DNA of 64,000 nucleotides from Corallococcus silvisoli (lineage in GTDB: Bacteria; Myxococcota; Myxococcia; Myxococcales; Myxococcaceae): positions 488,191 through 552,190 of the forward strand of contig NZ_JAAAPJ010000007.1 in NCBI RefSeq assembly GCF_009909145.1. Reading direction: 5' to 3'. The position numbers were made by a program, and so were the translations under genes. Every line of letters starts with the position of its first letter. Position 1 is the stretch's first letter. Positions 17,231-25,624 of this stretch are shown piece after piece. The notes below the pieces were generated by a model, which saw only the letters and a program-made list of their open reading frames with translations, made no database searches and was not told the origin of the DNA.

Positions 17231-17392
17231 CTTCAGGCGGCGACGGCGCCCTCGCCCAGGAGCCGGGCGTAGCGGCCGCGCGGCGCGAGCAGCCGGTCGC
17301 GGGTGCCGGCGCTTCAGGCGGCGACGGCGCCCTCGCCCAGGAGCCGGGCGTAGCGGCCGCGCAGCGCGAGCAGCTGGTCGTGGGTGCCGGAC
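17231..17392. repeat. 81-bp tandem duplication of the ABC exporter 3' end
   Basis: Unit 1 (17231-17311) and unit 2 (17312-17392) match at 76 of 81 positions; the first 51 bp are identical. Unit 2 is the real 3' end of the exporter gene including its TGA. Unit 1 lies directly downstream of that stop in the gene's direction, stays in the same reading frame, and encodes a diverged copy of the last 26 residues with its own TGA. An 8-bp sequence (GGTGCCGG) precedes unit 1 and also ends each unit, a plausible slippage or recombination junction. Confidence 0.92.
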
Positions 17393-19077
17393 TCCACCAC
17401 CCGGCCGCCCTCCACCACGGCGATGAGGTCCGCGTCGCGCACGGTGCTGAGCCGGTGCGCGATGACCAGCACCGTGCGGCCCTTCATCAGGGCCGCGAGC
17501 CCCGCGCCCACCGCCGCCTCGCTGGTGGCGTCCAGGGCGCTGGTGGGCTCATCCAGGAGCAGCAGCGACGGCCGGCACAGGAAGGCGCGCGCCAGGGCCA
17601 GCCGCTGCCGCTGACCGCCGGAGAGCCGGCTGCCGCGCTCGCCCACGGGCTCATCCAGGCCGCCGGGCAGCGCCCGCACGAAGTCCTCCGCGTGCGCCAG
17701 CCGCAGCGCTTCCCACAGCGCGTCGTCCGGAGCGTCCGGCTGGCCCAGGCGCAGGTTGTGGCGCACGGTGCCGGAGAAGAGCACCGGCTCCTGGGGCACC
17801 CACGCCACCTGGCCGCGCACGCTGGACGCCTTGAGCGACGACAGGGGCTGGCCGTCCCACCGCACCTCGCCGCCGCTGGGCGACAGGAAGCCCAGCAGCA
17901 CGGAGAACAGCGTCGTCTTGCCCGCGCCGGAGGGCCCCACCAGCGCCACGCGCGCGCCCGCGGGGATGGTCAGGTCCACGCCCTTCAGGGCCTCGCGGCC
18001 GTCCGCGTAGGTGGCCCTCACTCCGGACAGCTCCAGGGCGCGCGACAGCGGCGGGGCGTCCGCGCCCACGTCCGGAGGCACCGGCGCGTCCGCGAGCGCG
18101 AAGAGGCGCTCCGCCGCCGCGAGGCCGGTGAGCACCTGGGACAGCGTGCCGCTCAGCGACTTCACCGGCTGGTAGAGCAGCAGCGCCGCCGCCATGAAGG
18201 ACAGCAGCCGCCCGGCGAGCGAGGGGTCCATGGACACGGCGCGCGCGCCCCACGCCACCGCCACCGCCACGCCCACGATGCCCAACAGCTCCACCGTGGG
18301 GCTGAAGGCGCCGCGGATGAAGAGCGAGCGGCGCATCTCCTGGAGGTACGCCTCCGCCTCCGCGTCGAACGTCTCCAGCGCGCGCGGCACCGTGCCGTAC
18401 GCCTGCACCACGGGGAGGTTCTGGAGCTGCTCGGCGGTGATGGCGCTGAGCGCGCCCAGGTTCGCCTGCGAGCGGGTCGCCACCTTCTTGAGCGAGCGGG
18501 CGAAGCGGCTGACGGGCACCACCGTCACGGGGACGACGACGAACGTGAAGAGGAAGAGTTTCGCGTCGATGAGGAAGCAGGTCGCCAGCAGTGAGCAGAT
18601 CTGCAACCCATCCCGGACGTACGATGACAGCGCCTGGGTGACGGAGAACTCCACCAGCGGTACGTCCGAGGTGAAGCGGGCCACCAGCTCCCCCGAGTGG
18701 CGCTGCTCGAAGAAGGCCGGGGGTTGGACGAGCAGGCGGCCGTAGAGAAAGCCCCTCAGGTCCGCCATCACCCGCTGGCCCAGGCGCTGCATCAGGCCGC
18801 CTTGGAGGAACTGGGCGGTGGCCTTCACGATGGCCACCGCGACGACCAGGAGGGGCAACCGGGACAGCAGCAGCTCTGGCGCCAGGGTCATCCCCGCGAC
18901 CGTGACGGGGGCGCCCGTGAGGACGGCGCGCAGCAGCGGTCCGACAATCCAGGCGTACGCGGCGGTGGCGGCCGCGGCGGCGACCGACGCCAGCGTGCCC
19001 GCGGCGAGCAGCCGGCGGTACGGGCTCAGGTAGGCGAGGAGCCGGCGGTAGACGTGGGCGGAGGGACGGGGGGCCAC
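17314..19077 (-). CDS. ABC exporter, fused permease-ATPase (MsbA-like)
   Basis: 587 aa half-transporter expected to homodimerise. The membrane domain (~1-320) has six helices. The ATPase domain shows Walker A GPSGAGKTT (~373), Q-loop WVPQEPVLF, signature LSGGQRQRLALARA, Walker B LLLLDEPTSALD and switch IAHRLSTV. All catalytic residues are intact. Families of this architecture export lipids, lipopeptides or drugs; the substrate cannot be told. Divergent from a small unknown gene at 19237. Its C-terminus is encoded within the second unit of the 81-bp tandem repeat; readthrough of its TGA would append a 26-residue imperfect copy of its own tail. Confidence 0.93.
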   Translation of the reverse strand: MAPRPSAHVYRRLLAYLSPYRRLLAAGTLASVAAAAATAAYAWIVGPLLRAVLTGAPVTVAGMTLAPELLLSRLPLLVVAVAIVKATAQFLQGGLMQRLGQRVMADLRGFLYGRLLVQPPAFFEQRHSGELVARFTSDVPLVEFSVTQALSSYVRDGLQICSLLATCFLIDAKLFLFTFVVVPVTVVPVSRFARSLKKVATRSQANLGALSAITAEQLQNLPVVQAYGTVPRALETFDAEAEAYLQEMRRSLFIRGAFSPTVELLGIVGVAVAVAWGARAVSMDPSLAGRLLSFMAAALLLYQPVKSLSGTLSQVLTGLAAAERLFALADAPVPPDVGADAPPLSRALELSGVRATYADGREALKGVDLTIPAGARVALVGPSGAGKTTLFSVLLGFLSPSGGEVRWDGQPLSSLKASSVRGQVAWVPQEPVLFSGTVRHNLRLGQPDAPDDALWEALRLAHAEDFVRALPGGLDEPVGERGSRLSGGQRQRLALARAFLCRPSLLLLDEPTSALDATSEAAVGAGLAALMKGRTVLVIAHRLSTVRDADLIAVVEGGRVVESGTHDQLLALRGRYARLLGEGAVAA

Positions 19078-19236
19078 GGGAGGGGGCGCACTCTGTCACC
19101 GAGCCAACGGTGACGTCCAAGCGAAAGGGGCGTGGGGCGCGGCCGTGCATGTCCGGCTGCCCCACGGCCAGCCAGGGAGCGCTCGTGCCTGCCTGCGTTG
19201 CCGCATCCCACACATGCGGACAGCTTGAGATGCGCC

Positions 19237-19677
19237 ATGGAAACCAACTCCGAGAAAGAAGTCCTGTTCAATCCCGGCTGTGAGTCGGTCGTGGAGGACG
19301 AAGAGCGCCGCCGTCTGCTCTGGCTGATGGCCGAGTACTTCCGGACCATCGGTTACTCGGACATCAAGGCCCGGCTGCCTGGTTTCATGCCGCCGCCCGT
19401 GCTCTCCGGCACCATCGAGGACCACCGCCCGGACTTCACCTGCCGTCAGTCCGACTCCGCCCGCACGCCCATCATCCTGGAGATCGTCACCCCGGGCATG
19501 GTGGATGATCCGACGGCGGAGAACCGCTGGAGCCTGCTCGCGAGCGCCGCGAAGCTCTACAACGCGGAGCTGCACTTCGTGGTCCCCAAGTGGAGCGTCA
19601 ACGGCCCCGTGGACCCGGCCCTCAAGCGCCGGCTCGCCCGCATGGAGCTGACGGTCAACCGCGTCTGGACCGTGTAG
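19237..19677 (+). CDS. Hypothetical protein, possible nuclease-like fold
   Basis: 146 aa from the ATG at 19237 (METNSEKEV); the frame is open upstream but encodes Arg/Pro-rich sequence. Conserved-looking alpha/beta pattern with RPDF (residues ~68-71) followed ~15 residues later by PIILEIVT, which resembles the D...E part of PD-(D/E)XK nuclease folds but lacks the Lys. It may be a non-catalytic relative or an unrelated fold. Upstream 159 bp shared with the divergent ABC exporter. Confidence 0.7.
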   Translation: METNSEKEVLFNPGCESVVEDEERRRLLWLMAEYFRTIGYSDIKARLPGFMPPPVLSGTIEDHRPDFTCRQSDSARTPIILEIVTPGMVDDPTAENRWSLLASAAKLYNAELHFVVPKWSVNGPVDPALKRRLARMELTVNRVWTV

Positions 19678-19716
19678 CACCCCCACGGGCTTCACCCGGG
19701 GGAACCCGGGCCTGGA

Positions 19717-19781
19717 TTGCTGGCGAGTTTCGCTGCGTTATAGTGACTCGGATTCTCAACGCAGCTTGAAAACGCCAGCAA
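19717..19781 (+). promoter_or_regulatory. dnaJ promoter embedded in a nested inverted repeat
   Basis: Outer arms TTGCTGGCG (19717-19725) and CGCCAGCAA (19773-19781) and inner arms GCTGCGTT (19732-19739) and AACGCAGC (19758-19765) are perfectly complementary, with an 18-nt loop. A sigma70-like promoter overlaps the left arm: TTGCTG (19717-19722), 16-nt spacer, TATAGT (19739-19744). The right arm ends 20 nt before the dnaJ ATG, just ahead of CAGGGG. It is not CIRCE by sequence. A DNA operator is favoured, because the arms coincide with the -35 and -10; an RNA thermosensor is possible if transcription starts further upstream. Confidence 0.55.
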
Positions 19782-19800
19782 ATTCCAGGGGTTCGATTCG

Positions 19801-20922
19801 ATGGCAGGGGCCGCAGGGCAGAAGCGCGACTACTACGAGGTCCTGGGCGTCCAGAAGACTGTCTCGGCGCAGGACCTGAAGAGCGCGTTCCGCAAGGTCG
19901 CGTTGCAGTACCACCCGGACCGCAACCCCGGGAACCACGAGGCCGAGGAGAAGTTCAAGGAAGCCTCGGAGGCCTATGAGGTCCTGAGCGATCCGGACCG
20001 GCGCACGAAGTACGACCGCTTCGGGCACGCGGGCAACCCCTTCGGGGACGCGGGCGGTGGCTTCCAGGGCGTCAACATCAACGACATCTTCGGGGAGATC
20101 TTCGGAGACATCTTCGGGGGCGGCGGCGGCCGGGGGCGGCGGCAGACCAGCCGCGGCGCGGACCTGCGCTACAACCTGGAGATCTCCTTCGAGGAGGCGG
20201 CGTTCGGCTGCCGCCCGAAGGTGACCATCCCGCGTCCGAAGAAGTGCGACACCTGCTCCGGCTCTGGCAGCAAGAGCGGCGCGGCGCCCCGGCAGTGCGC
20301 GGCGTGCGGCGGCAGCGGGGAGCTGCGCTACTCGCAGGGCTTCTTCGCGGTGTCCCGGCCGTGCGGCGACTGCGGCGGCACGGGCGCCACCATCCCGGAT
20401 CCCTGCGGCAAGTGCCGGGGCTCCGGGAAGATTCCGTCGGAAGAGGTCATCGAGGTCGCCATCCCGGGCGGCGTGGACAACGGCACGCGCGTGCGGCTGT
20501 CCGGCATGGGCGAGCCCGGGGACCGGGGCGGGCCCGCGGGCGACCTGTACGTGACGGTCATCGTGCGCGAGCACCCGCTGTTCCAGCGCGAGGAGTACGA
20601 GGTCTTCTGCGAGGTGCCGGTGTCCTTCACGCAGGCGGCGCTGGGCGCGAAGATCGACGTGCCCACGCTGGACGGCAAGGTGAAGATGACCATCCCGCAG
20701 GGCACCCAGTCCGGCAAGGTGTTCCGCCTGCGCGGCAAGGGCATCCCGCATCTGCACAGCCAGCAGCGCGGGGATCAGCACGTGCGCGTCATCATCGAAA
20801 CGCCCACGGAGCTGTCGTCGAAGCAGCGCGAGCTGCTGGAGCGCTTCGCGGAGGTCTCCGGCGAGGAGACCCACCCCCAGTCGAAGTCCTTCTTCGACAA
20901 GGTGAAGGAACTCTTCGGCTAG
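19801..20922 (+). CDS. dnaJ: Chaperone protein DnaJ
   Basis: 373 aa, normal length. The J-domain (residues ~8-75) carries the HPD triad (QYHPDRN), a short Gly/Phe-rich linker (~80-115) follows, then a zinc-binding domain with four CXXCXGXG repeats (CDTCSGSG, CAACGGSG, CGDCGGTG, CGKCRGSG), and substrate-binding C-terminal domains I/II. It stimulates DnaK ATPase and delivers unfolded clients. No dnaK or grpE is adjacent, so it is an isolated dnaJ copy. Control probably acts through the large inverted repeat overlapping its promoter (19717-19781). The leader also contains CTTGAAA, like a sigma32 -35, but no matching -10. Confidence 0.96.
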   Translation: MAGAAGQKRDYYEVLGVQKTVSAQDLKSAFRKVALQYHPDRNPGNHEAEEKFKEASEAYEVLSDPDRRTKYDRFGHAGNPFGDAGGGFQGVNINDIFGEIFGDIFGGGGGRGRRQTSRGADLRYNLEISFEEAAFGCRPKVTIPRPKKCDTCSGSGSKSGAAPRQCAACGGSGELRYSQGFFAVSRPCGDCGGTGATIPDPCGKCRGSGKIPSEEVIEVAIPGGVDNGTRVRLSGMGEPGDRGGPAGDLYVTVIVREHPLFQREEYEVFCEVPVSFTQAALGAKIDVPTLDGKVKMTIPQGTQSGKVFRLRGKGIPHLHSQQRGDQHVRVIIETPTELSSKQRELLERFAEVSGEETHPQSKSFFDKVKELFG

Positions 20923-21061
20923 CTGGCCGGGCGTGCGTCCCGGGCCGCGCGTGGGCGCGGTCCCGGGGCCACGGCGCGAGGGCTTCCCCTCGGTGACGCA
21001 CGCGGGCACGCGCGGTGCATTGAAGCGGACGTTCCAGGGGAATCTTCCCCCCGCTCAAGTG

Positions 21062-21091
21062 TCGACGGAGCCGCACCCGCGCTGCTATGCA
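21062..21091 (+). promoter_or_regulatory. Possible leaderless promoter for the LpoA-like gene
   Basis: TCGACG (21062-21067), 18-nt spacer, TATGCA (21086-21091), then 7 nt to the ATG at 21099. No Shine-Dalgarno exists before 21099. The upstream ATG at 21087 lies inside the -10, favouring 21099 as the real start. Also in the 164-bp gap after dnaJ: a short perfect GGGGAA/TTCCCC hairpin (21037-21050) of unknown role. Confidence 0.35.
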
Positions 21092-21098
21092 CCTCGCC

Positions 21099-23237
21099 AT
21101 GGAAGTCCTCTCCGCATCGCGCCGCGCGCTCGTCGCCGCGCTGGCCCTGACGTTGACCGCCTGCCCCAGGGCGCCCTCCCAGACGGATGGAAGGGACACC
21201 TCCGGGGGTGACACCTCCCAGGGCCGCCCCCGCGTGGAGGCGAAGCAGGACGCGACCGCGAACGCCGCGCTCGCCCAGGCCCGCACGCAGGCGCAGGCGA
21301 ACCCGGACAAGAAGCAGGCCGCGGAGGCGTACCTGTCCGTGCGCAAGGCCTACCCGGCCACCACCGCCGGCCAGGACGCGCTCTACAACGCGGGCGTCCT
21401 CTTCTACGAGGCGAAGGACTACGCCAACGCGCGCAAGACCTTCAACGAGCTGCTCTTCGAGAACCCCCTCTACGACCAGGCCGAGGACGCCAAGCACAAG
21501 CTGGCCCTCTCCGCCATGGAGGTGGGCGCCTACCGCGACGCGTACCAGACCCTCACCAGCCTGGCGGAGCGCGCGGAAGGGGAGCAGAAGGAGCAGCTGC
21601 TGAGGGAGGCCTCGCGCGCGGCGGAGGGCGCGGGCCTGTACTCGCAGGCGCTGTCGTCCGCGGTGGCCGAGGCGGGGGACGCCCGGACGCCGGAGGAGAA
21701 GACGGCCGCCGTGCAGAAGGTGGAGAAGCTGGTGGAGGGCCGCGCCAGCTTCCTCGACATCGCGCGCGTGCAGGAGGGCCTGTCCTCGGCCAACCCCGCG
21801 TGGCCGGTGCTCCAGTTCAAGCTGGCGCGCATCTACTACCACCTGCGCGACTGGACCCGCCTGGAGGAGACGCTGCAGCGCTTCCTGCGCGAGGCGCCGG
21901 ACAGCACCTTCGCGCCGCAGGCGAAGGAGCTGCTCGCGCGCGCCACCCGCCGCGTGGAGGTGCGCCCGCGCACCGTGGCGGTGCTGCTGCCCATGACGGG
22001 CCGCTACCAGCCCATCGGCGAGGCGGTGCTGCGCGGCGTGAAGCTGGGCCTGCAGGGCAGCGACATCGAGCTGGTGGTGAAGGACACGCAGGGCGACGTC
22101 AACAAGACGGGCCAGGCGATGGAGCAGCTCGCGTTCGACGACGGCGCCATCGCGGCGATGGGGCCGCTCCTGGTGGACGACACCAAGCGCGCGGCGCTGC
22201 TGGCGGAGGAGCTTCAGGTGCCGCTGCTGACGCTGAGCCGTCAGGAGGGCATCACGGACATCGGTCCGTACGTCTTCCGCAACATGCTGACGAACTCCGC
22301 GCAGGCGCGCGCCATCGCGGACTACGCGATGAACGTGAAGGGCTACAAGCGCTTCGCGGTGCTCTACCCGAACATCCCCTACGGCGTGGAGCTGGCGAAC
22401 GAGTTCTGGGACGACGTCGTGTCGCGCGGCGGCGCGGTGCGCGGCGCGGAGTCGTACTCCTACGACCAGACCACGTTCACCGGCGAGGCCAAGCGCCTGG
22501 TGGGCCGCTACTACCTGGAGGACCGCGGCGACTACGCGGAGGCCGTGCGCGACGTGCAGGACGAGAAGATCACCGACGCGTACCGCCGCCGCAAGGCGAT
22601 GGAGAAGGCCCGCAGCGGCGTGGAGCCCATCATTGACTTCGAGGGCCTGTTCATCCCGGACGACTGGCGCCGGGTGAGCCTGGTGACGCCCGCGCTCGCG
22701 GTGGAGGACATCGTCACCAACGCGTGCGACCCGCGCGACCTGGAGCGGATCCGCAAGACGACGGGCAAGAAGGACCTGAAGACCGTGACGCTCTTCGGCA
22801 CCAACCAGTGGTCCAGCCCCAAGGGCCGCTCGGGCCTGCCGGAGCTGCTGGAGCGCGGCGGCAAGTTCGTCACCTGCTCGGTGTACGTGGACGGCTTCTT
22901 CGTGGACTCGCAGCGGCCGGCCACGCAGAAGTTCGTGAAGTCCTACCGCGAGGCGTACCGCGAGACGGGGCGCGACCCCGGCCTGCTGGAGGCCATCGGC
23001 TTCGACTCGGCGCGCATGGTGCGGCAGGTGATTGACAAGCAGCGGCCCAACACGCGCGCGGCGATGCGCGAGGCCATGGCGGGGCTGAAGGACTTCGACG
23101 GCGCCACCGGCCGCACGTCCTTCAACGACAAGCGCGAAGCGGACAAGCAGCTGTTCCTGCTGTCCGTGGACAGCAAGGGCGTCAACGAGATCAACGTCGA
23201 GAAGGAAAAGGCCGCCGCCCGCGGCTCGGGTTCATGA
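21099..23237 (+). CDS. LpoA-like lipoprotein: TPR plus periplasmic binding-protein fold
   Basis: 712 aa. Signal peptide with lipobox LTAC (Cys ~22). Residues ~50-290 form helical TPR-like repeats (LYNAGVLFYEAKDYANARKTF). Residues ~290-700 have a type I periplasmic-binding-protein fold opening with VAVLLPMTGRYQPIGEAVLRG and MGPLLVDDTKRAALL. This order matches LpoA, the outer-membrane lipoprotein that activates bifunctional penicillin-binding proteins. A ligand-binding receptor is the alternative. ATGA overlap with the next gene indicates coupling. A degenerate GT51-type protein lies 2.4 kb downstream, consistent with a cell-wall theme. The ATG at 21099 is preferred over 21087. Confidence 0.82.
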   Translation: MEVLSASRRALVAALALTLTACPRAPSQTDGRDTSGGDTSQGRPRVEAKQDATANAALAQARTQAQANPDKKQAAEAYLSVRKAYPATTAGQDALYNAGVLFYEAKDYANARKTFNELLFENPLYDQAEDAKHKLALSAMEVGAYRDAYQTLTSLAERAEGEQKEQLLREASRAAEGAGLYSQALSSAVAEAGDARTPEEKTAAVQKVEKLVEGRASFLDIARVQEGLSSANPAWPVLQFKLARIYYHLRDWTRLEETLQRFLREAPDSTFAPQAKELLARATRRVEVRPRTVAVLLPMTGRYQPIGEAVLRGVKLGLQGSDIELVVKDTQGDVNKTGQAMEQLAFDDGAIAAMGPLLVDDTKRAALLAEELQVPLLTLSRQEGITDIGPYVFRNMLTNSAQARAIADYAMNVKGYKRFAVLYPNIPYGVELANEFWDDVVSRGGAVRGAESYSYDQTTFTGEAKRLVGRYYLEDRGDYAEAVRDVQDEKITDAYRRRKAMEKARSGVEPIIDFEGLFIPDDWRRVSLVTPALAVEDIVTNACDPRDLERIRKTTGKKDLKTVTLFGTNQWSSPKGRSGLPELLERGGKFVTCSVYVDGFFVDSQRPATQKFVKSYREAYRETGRDPGLLEAIGFDSARMVRQVIDKQRPNTRAAMREAMAGLKDFDGATGRTSFNDKREADKQLFLLSVDSKGVNEINVEKEKAAARGSGS

Positions 23238-24883
23238 GCCCGCGCGCCGGGGCCTTCGTCCTCGCGGGGGTGCTGGGGCTCGCGGGCTGCGCGCACGCGC
23301 CCTCGTCCCTGTCGCCGTGGACGCTGTCGCAGCTGGAGTCCATCGCGGGGAGCTACCTCGAGGGGCCCGTGGAGGGCTTCGACGGGACGCCCACCGTCCT
23401 CAACCGCAAGGACTTCATCTGGGCGCTGGACTTCGCGCCTGGTGGCGACCGCGTGGCGTACACGCGCCTGGGTGACAAGGCGTACCACGTCTCTGTCTGG
23501 GACCTGGCGCCCGCCACCGCGAAGCCTGGGGACGCGAACGCCCCCGTGCTCCGCGCGGATCCCGCCGTCAACGCGCAGCAGTTCGATCTGGAAGGCGTGG
23601 CCCTCTCGCGGGAGGGCTCGCGCGTGGCCACGGTGAGCCGCAGCGGCGCGGTGCAGCTCTTCGACGCGGTGACGGGCGCGGCGCTGGCGGAGCTCGCCAC
23701 GGAGGAGCCCCTGGTGTCGGTGGCCTTCCATCCGGATGGCCGGTGGATGGCGGTGGGCAGCGCGCAGGGGCTGGTGTCGGTGCTGTCGGTGCCGGACCTG
23801 GCGTTCAGCGCGGAGGCGAGGCTGCACTCGGGACCGGTGAGCGCGCTGGCGTTCGCGGAGGACGGGACGCTGTATTCGGGTGGCTGGGACGGCCACGTGC
23901 GCGCGTCGGACCTGCCGGTGCAGTCGCTGCGGCCGGACGCGGCGCGCACGCACTTCGAGCGGCGCGGCGGATTCGCGGCGCTGCAGGGCCGTGTGGACGG
24001 CGGTCCGCCGGTGGTGCTGGCGCTGGACTCGCGCTCGCCGGTGGTGGTGCTCACCACGGCGGCGGCGACGGCGGTGGGCATCGACGTGGCGTTCCTGAAG
24101 GACACCGTCACCGTGCCGGGCGCGCTGGGCAACACCGTGGCGCGGCTGGCGCGCGGCCGCACGCTGCGCTTCAAGGCGCTGACGTTGCCGGGCGTGGACG
24201 TGGCGGTGTGCGACGCGTGCGTGCCCCAGGGGAACCAGGGCGTGCTGGGCGCGCCCTTCAGCGAGCGCGTGGACGTGGTCTTCGACGAGACGACGGCGGA
24301 GGCGGTGCTCACGCTCAAGGGCGGCGCGCCGGAAGGCACGACGGGGATGATGGCGCGCGCGCTCGCGCCGCGTTCGGACTTCACCTTCCCCGCGCACGTC
24401 AACGACGTCACCGTGGACGCGGCGGGGCGGCGGCTGGGCGTGGCCTTCAGCGCGGAGAAGGCGGAGCGCAACCGCCAGGTGTACGAGCGCGAGCGCAAGG
24501 GCGTGGAGGAGCCCCGGGGCCCGTGGAACGCGGGCGCGCTGGTGGACGCGGCCTCTGGTCAGGTGCTGCGCAAGTGGGAGGCGCACCACGGCGTGGTGTC
24601 CTCCGCGGCCATCTCGCCGGACGGGCGGTCGCTGGCGTCGGGGGGCTGGGACAAGCGCGTGTACCTGTTCACCGACGGCGAGCCGGGGCCCAAGGGCGAG
24701 CTGGAGTTCGGCTGGTCCGTGCGGCGCGTGCGCTTCTCCCCGGATGGACGCATGGTGGGCGTGGCCGCGTGGACGCCGCAGAAGGCCACCGGCAATCAGG
24801 AGAGCGACCCCGCGGCGGTGCTGGCCCCGGTGCGCTACACGACGCCCCAGGTGCGGACCTACGCCGCCGCGGCGGCTCAGTAG
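23234..24883 (+). CDS. WD40 lipoprotein with embedded retropepsin-like region
   Basis: 549 aa. Signal peptide ending GLAGC (Cys ~18), so a lipoprotein. WD40-like blades lie at ~50-240 (FIWALDFAPGGDRVAYT, VSVAFHPDGRWMAVGS, VSALAFAEDGTLYSGG) and again at ~375-530 (SSAAISPDGRSLASGGWDKRV, VRRVRFSPDGRMVGV). Between them (~255-365) VLALDSRSPVVVLTTAAATAVG and later GVLGAPFSERVDVVFD match the layout of retroviral-type aspartyl proteases, with DSR where active enzymes have DTG. Probably a binding or scaffold protein. Coupled (ATGA) to the LpoA-like lipoprotein, so the two may form a complex at the envelope. Confidence 0.78.
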   Translation: MSPRAGAFVLAGVLGLAGCAHAPSSLSPWTLSQLESIAGSYLEGPVEGFDGTPTVLNRKDFIWALDFAPGGDRVAYTRLGDKAYHVSVWDLAPATAKPGDANAPVLRADPAVNAQQFDLEGVALSREGSRVATVSRSGAVQLFDAVTGAALAELATEEPLVSVAFHPDGRWMAVGSAQGLVSVLSVPDLAFSAEARLHSGPVSALAFAEDGTLYSGGWDGHVRASDLPVQSLRPDAARTHFERRGGFAALQGRVDGGPPVVLALDSRSPVVVLTTAAATAVGIDVAFLKDTVTVPGALGNTVARLARGRTLRFKALTLPGVDVAVCDACVPQGNQGVLGAPFSERVDVVFDETTAEAVLTLKGGAPEGTTGMMARALAPRSDFTFPAHVNDVTVDAAGRRLGVAFSAEKAERNRQVYERERKGVEEPRGPWNAGALVDAASGQVLRKWEAHHGVVSSAAISPDGRSLASGGWDKRVYLFTDGEPGPKGELEFGWSVRRVRFSPDGRMVGVAAWTPQKATGNQESDPAAVLAPVRYTTPQVRTYAAAAAQ

Positions 24884-25569
24884 TTGAGGAACACGGCGCT
24901 CTGCGGGACGCCGCGCTGGCGCAGCTGGGCCATCACGTCCTGCACCATGTCCGAGGGGCCGCACACGAAGGCGACGGCGTGCTCCAGCGGCTCCTCGCCC
25001 AGGTGGGCCTGCACGTAGCCGGTGAGGCCCTGCCAGCCGCTGGCGCCGGGCTGGCTCACGGTGCACACCACGCGCACGCCGCCGGCCTGCCACTGCTCCA
25101 GCTCGTGCGCGTACGCGAAGCTCCGGGGCGTGCGCGCGCCGAAGTACAGCGTCACCCGGCCGTACGCGTGCCGCTCCTGCCGCACGCTGGCGATGACGGG
25201 GCGGATGGCGGAGATGCCGGAGCCGCTGGCGAACAGCAGCAGGTCATGGCCGCGCGCCTTCTCCATGGGGAAGCCGGGGCCCTCCGGCCGCGACACCTCC
25301 ACGCGCGCGCCCACGGGCAGGTGCAGCAGCGCGGCCGGCAGGGGGCCCTCGTCCTTGAGGAGGAACTCCCACCGCGTGCCGGAGGGAGCGGGCGGCGAGG
25401 CGATGGCGAACATGCCCGCTGCCTGGCCAGGGAGGCGCAGGTGCACGTACTGGCCGGGGTGGGCGTGGGCGCCCACGAGGGCGGTCCCGGCGATGTCGAG
25501 CACCCAGTCGGTGAGGCCATCCGCCGAGGGGGTGCGGGCGGTGACCGTGGCGGTATGCCAGTCGCTCAT
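24877..25569 (-). CDS. FNR-like NAD(P)-binding flavoprotein reductase
   Basis: 230 aa, soluble. An N-terminal beta-barrel (~1-100) contains GQYVHLRLPG; the RXYS flavin motif is not clear (MFAIASPP instead). A nucleotide-binding domain (~105-230) has LLLFASGSGISAIRP, and a C-terminal CGPSDM motif is followed by FLNY at the terminus, typical of ferredoxin/cytochrome b5 reductase-type enzymes. Likely transfers electrons between NAD(P)H and a redox partner; partner unknown. Convergent with the WD40 gene (7-nt overlap) and divergent from the GT51-like gene. Confidence 0.82.
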   Translation of the reverse strand: MSDWHTATVTARTPSADGLTDWVLDIAGTALVGAHAHPGQYVHLRLPGQAAGMFAIASPPAPSGTRWEFLLKDEGPLPAALLHLPVGARVEVSRPEGPGFPMEKARGHDLLLFASGSGISAIRPVIASVRQERHAYGRVTLYFGARTPRSFAYAHELEQWQAGGVRVVCTVSQPGASGWQGLTGYVQAHLGEEPLEHAVAFVCGPSDMVQDVMAQLRQRGVPQSAVFLNY

Positions 25570-25624
25570 GAGGACTCTCTAACCCGGCCTCCAGACACGC
25601 GCCCGCCCTGCTAGAGTCGGCCGC

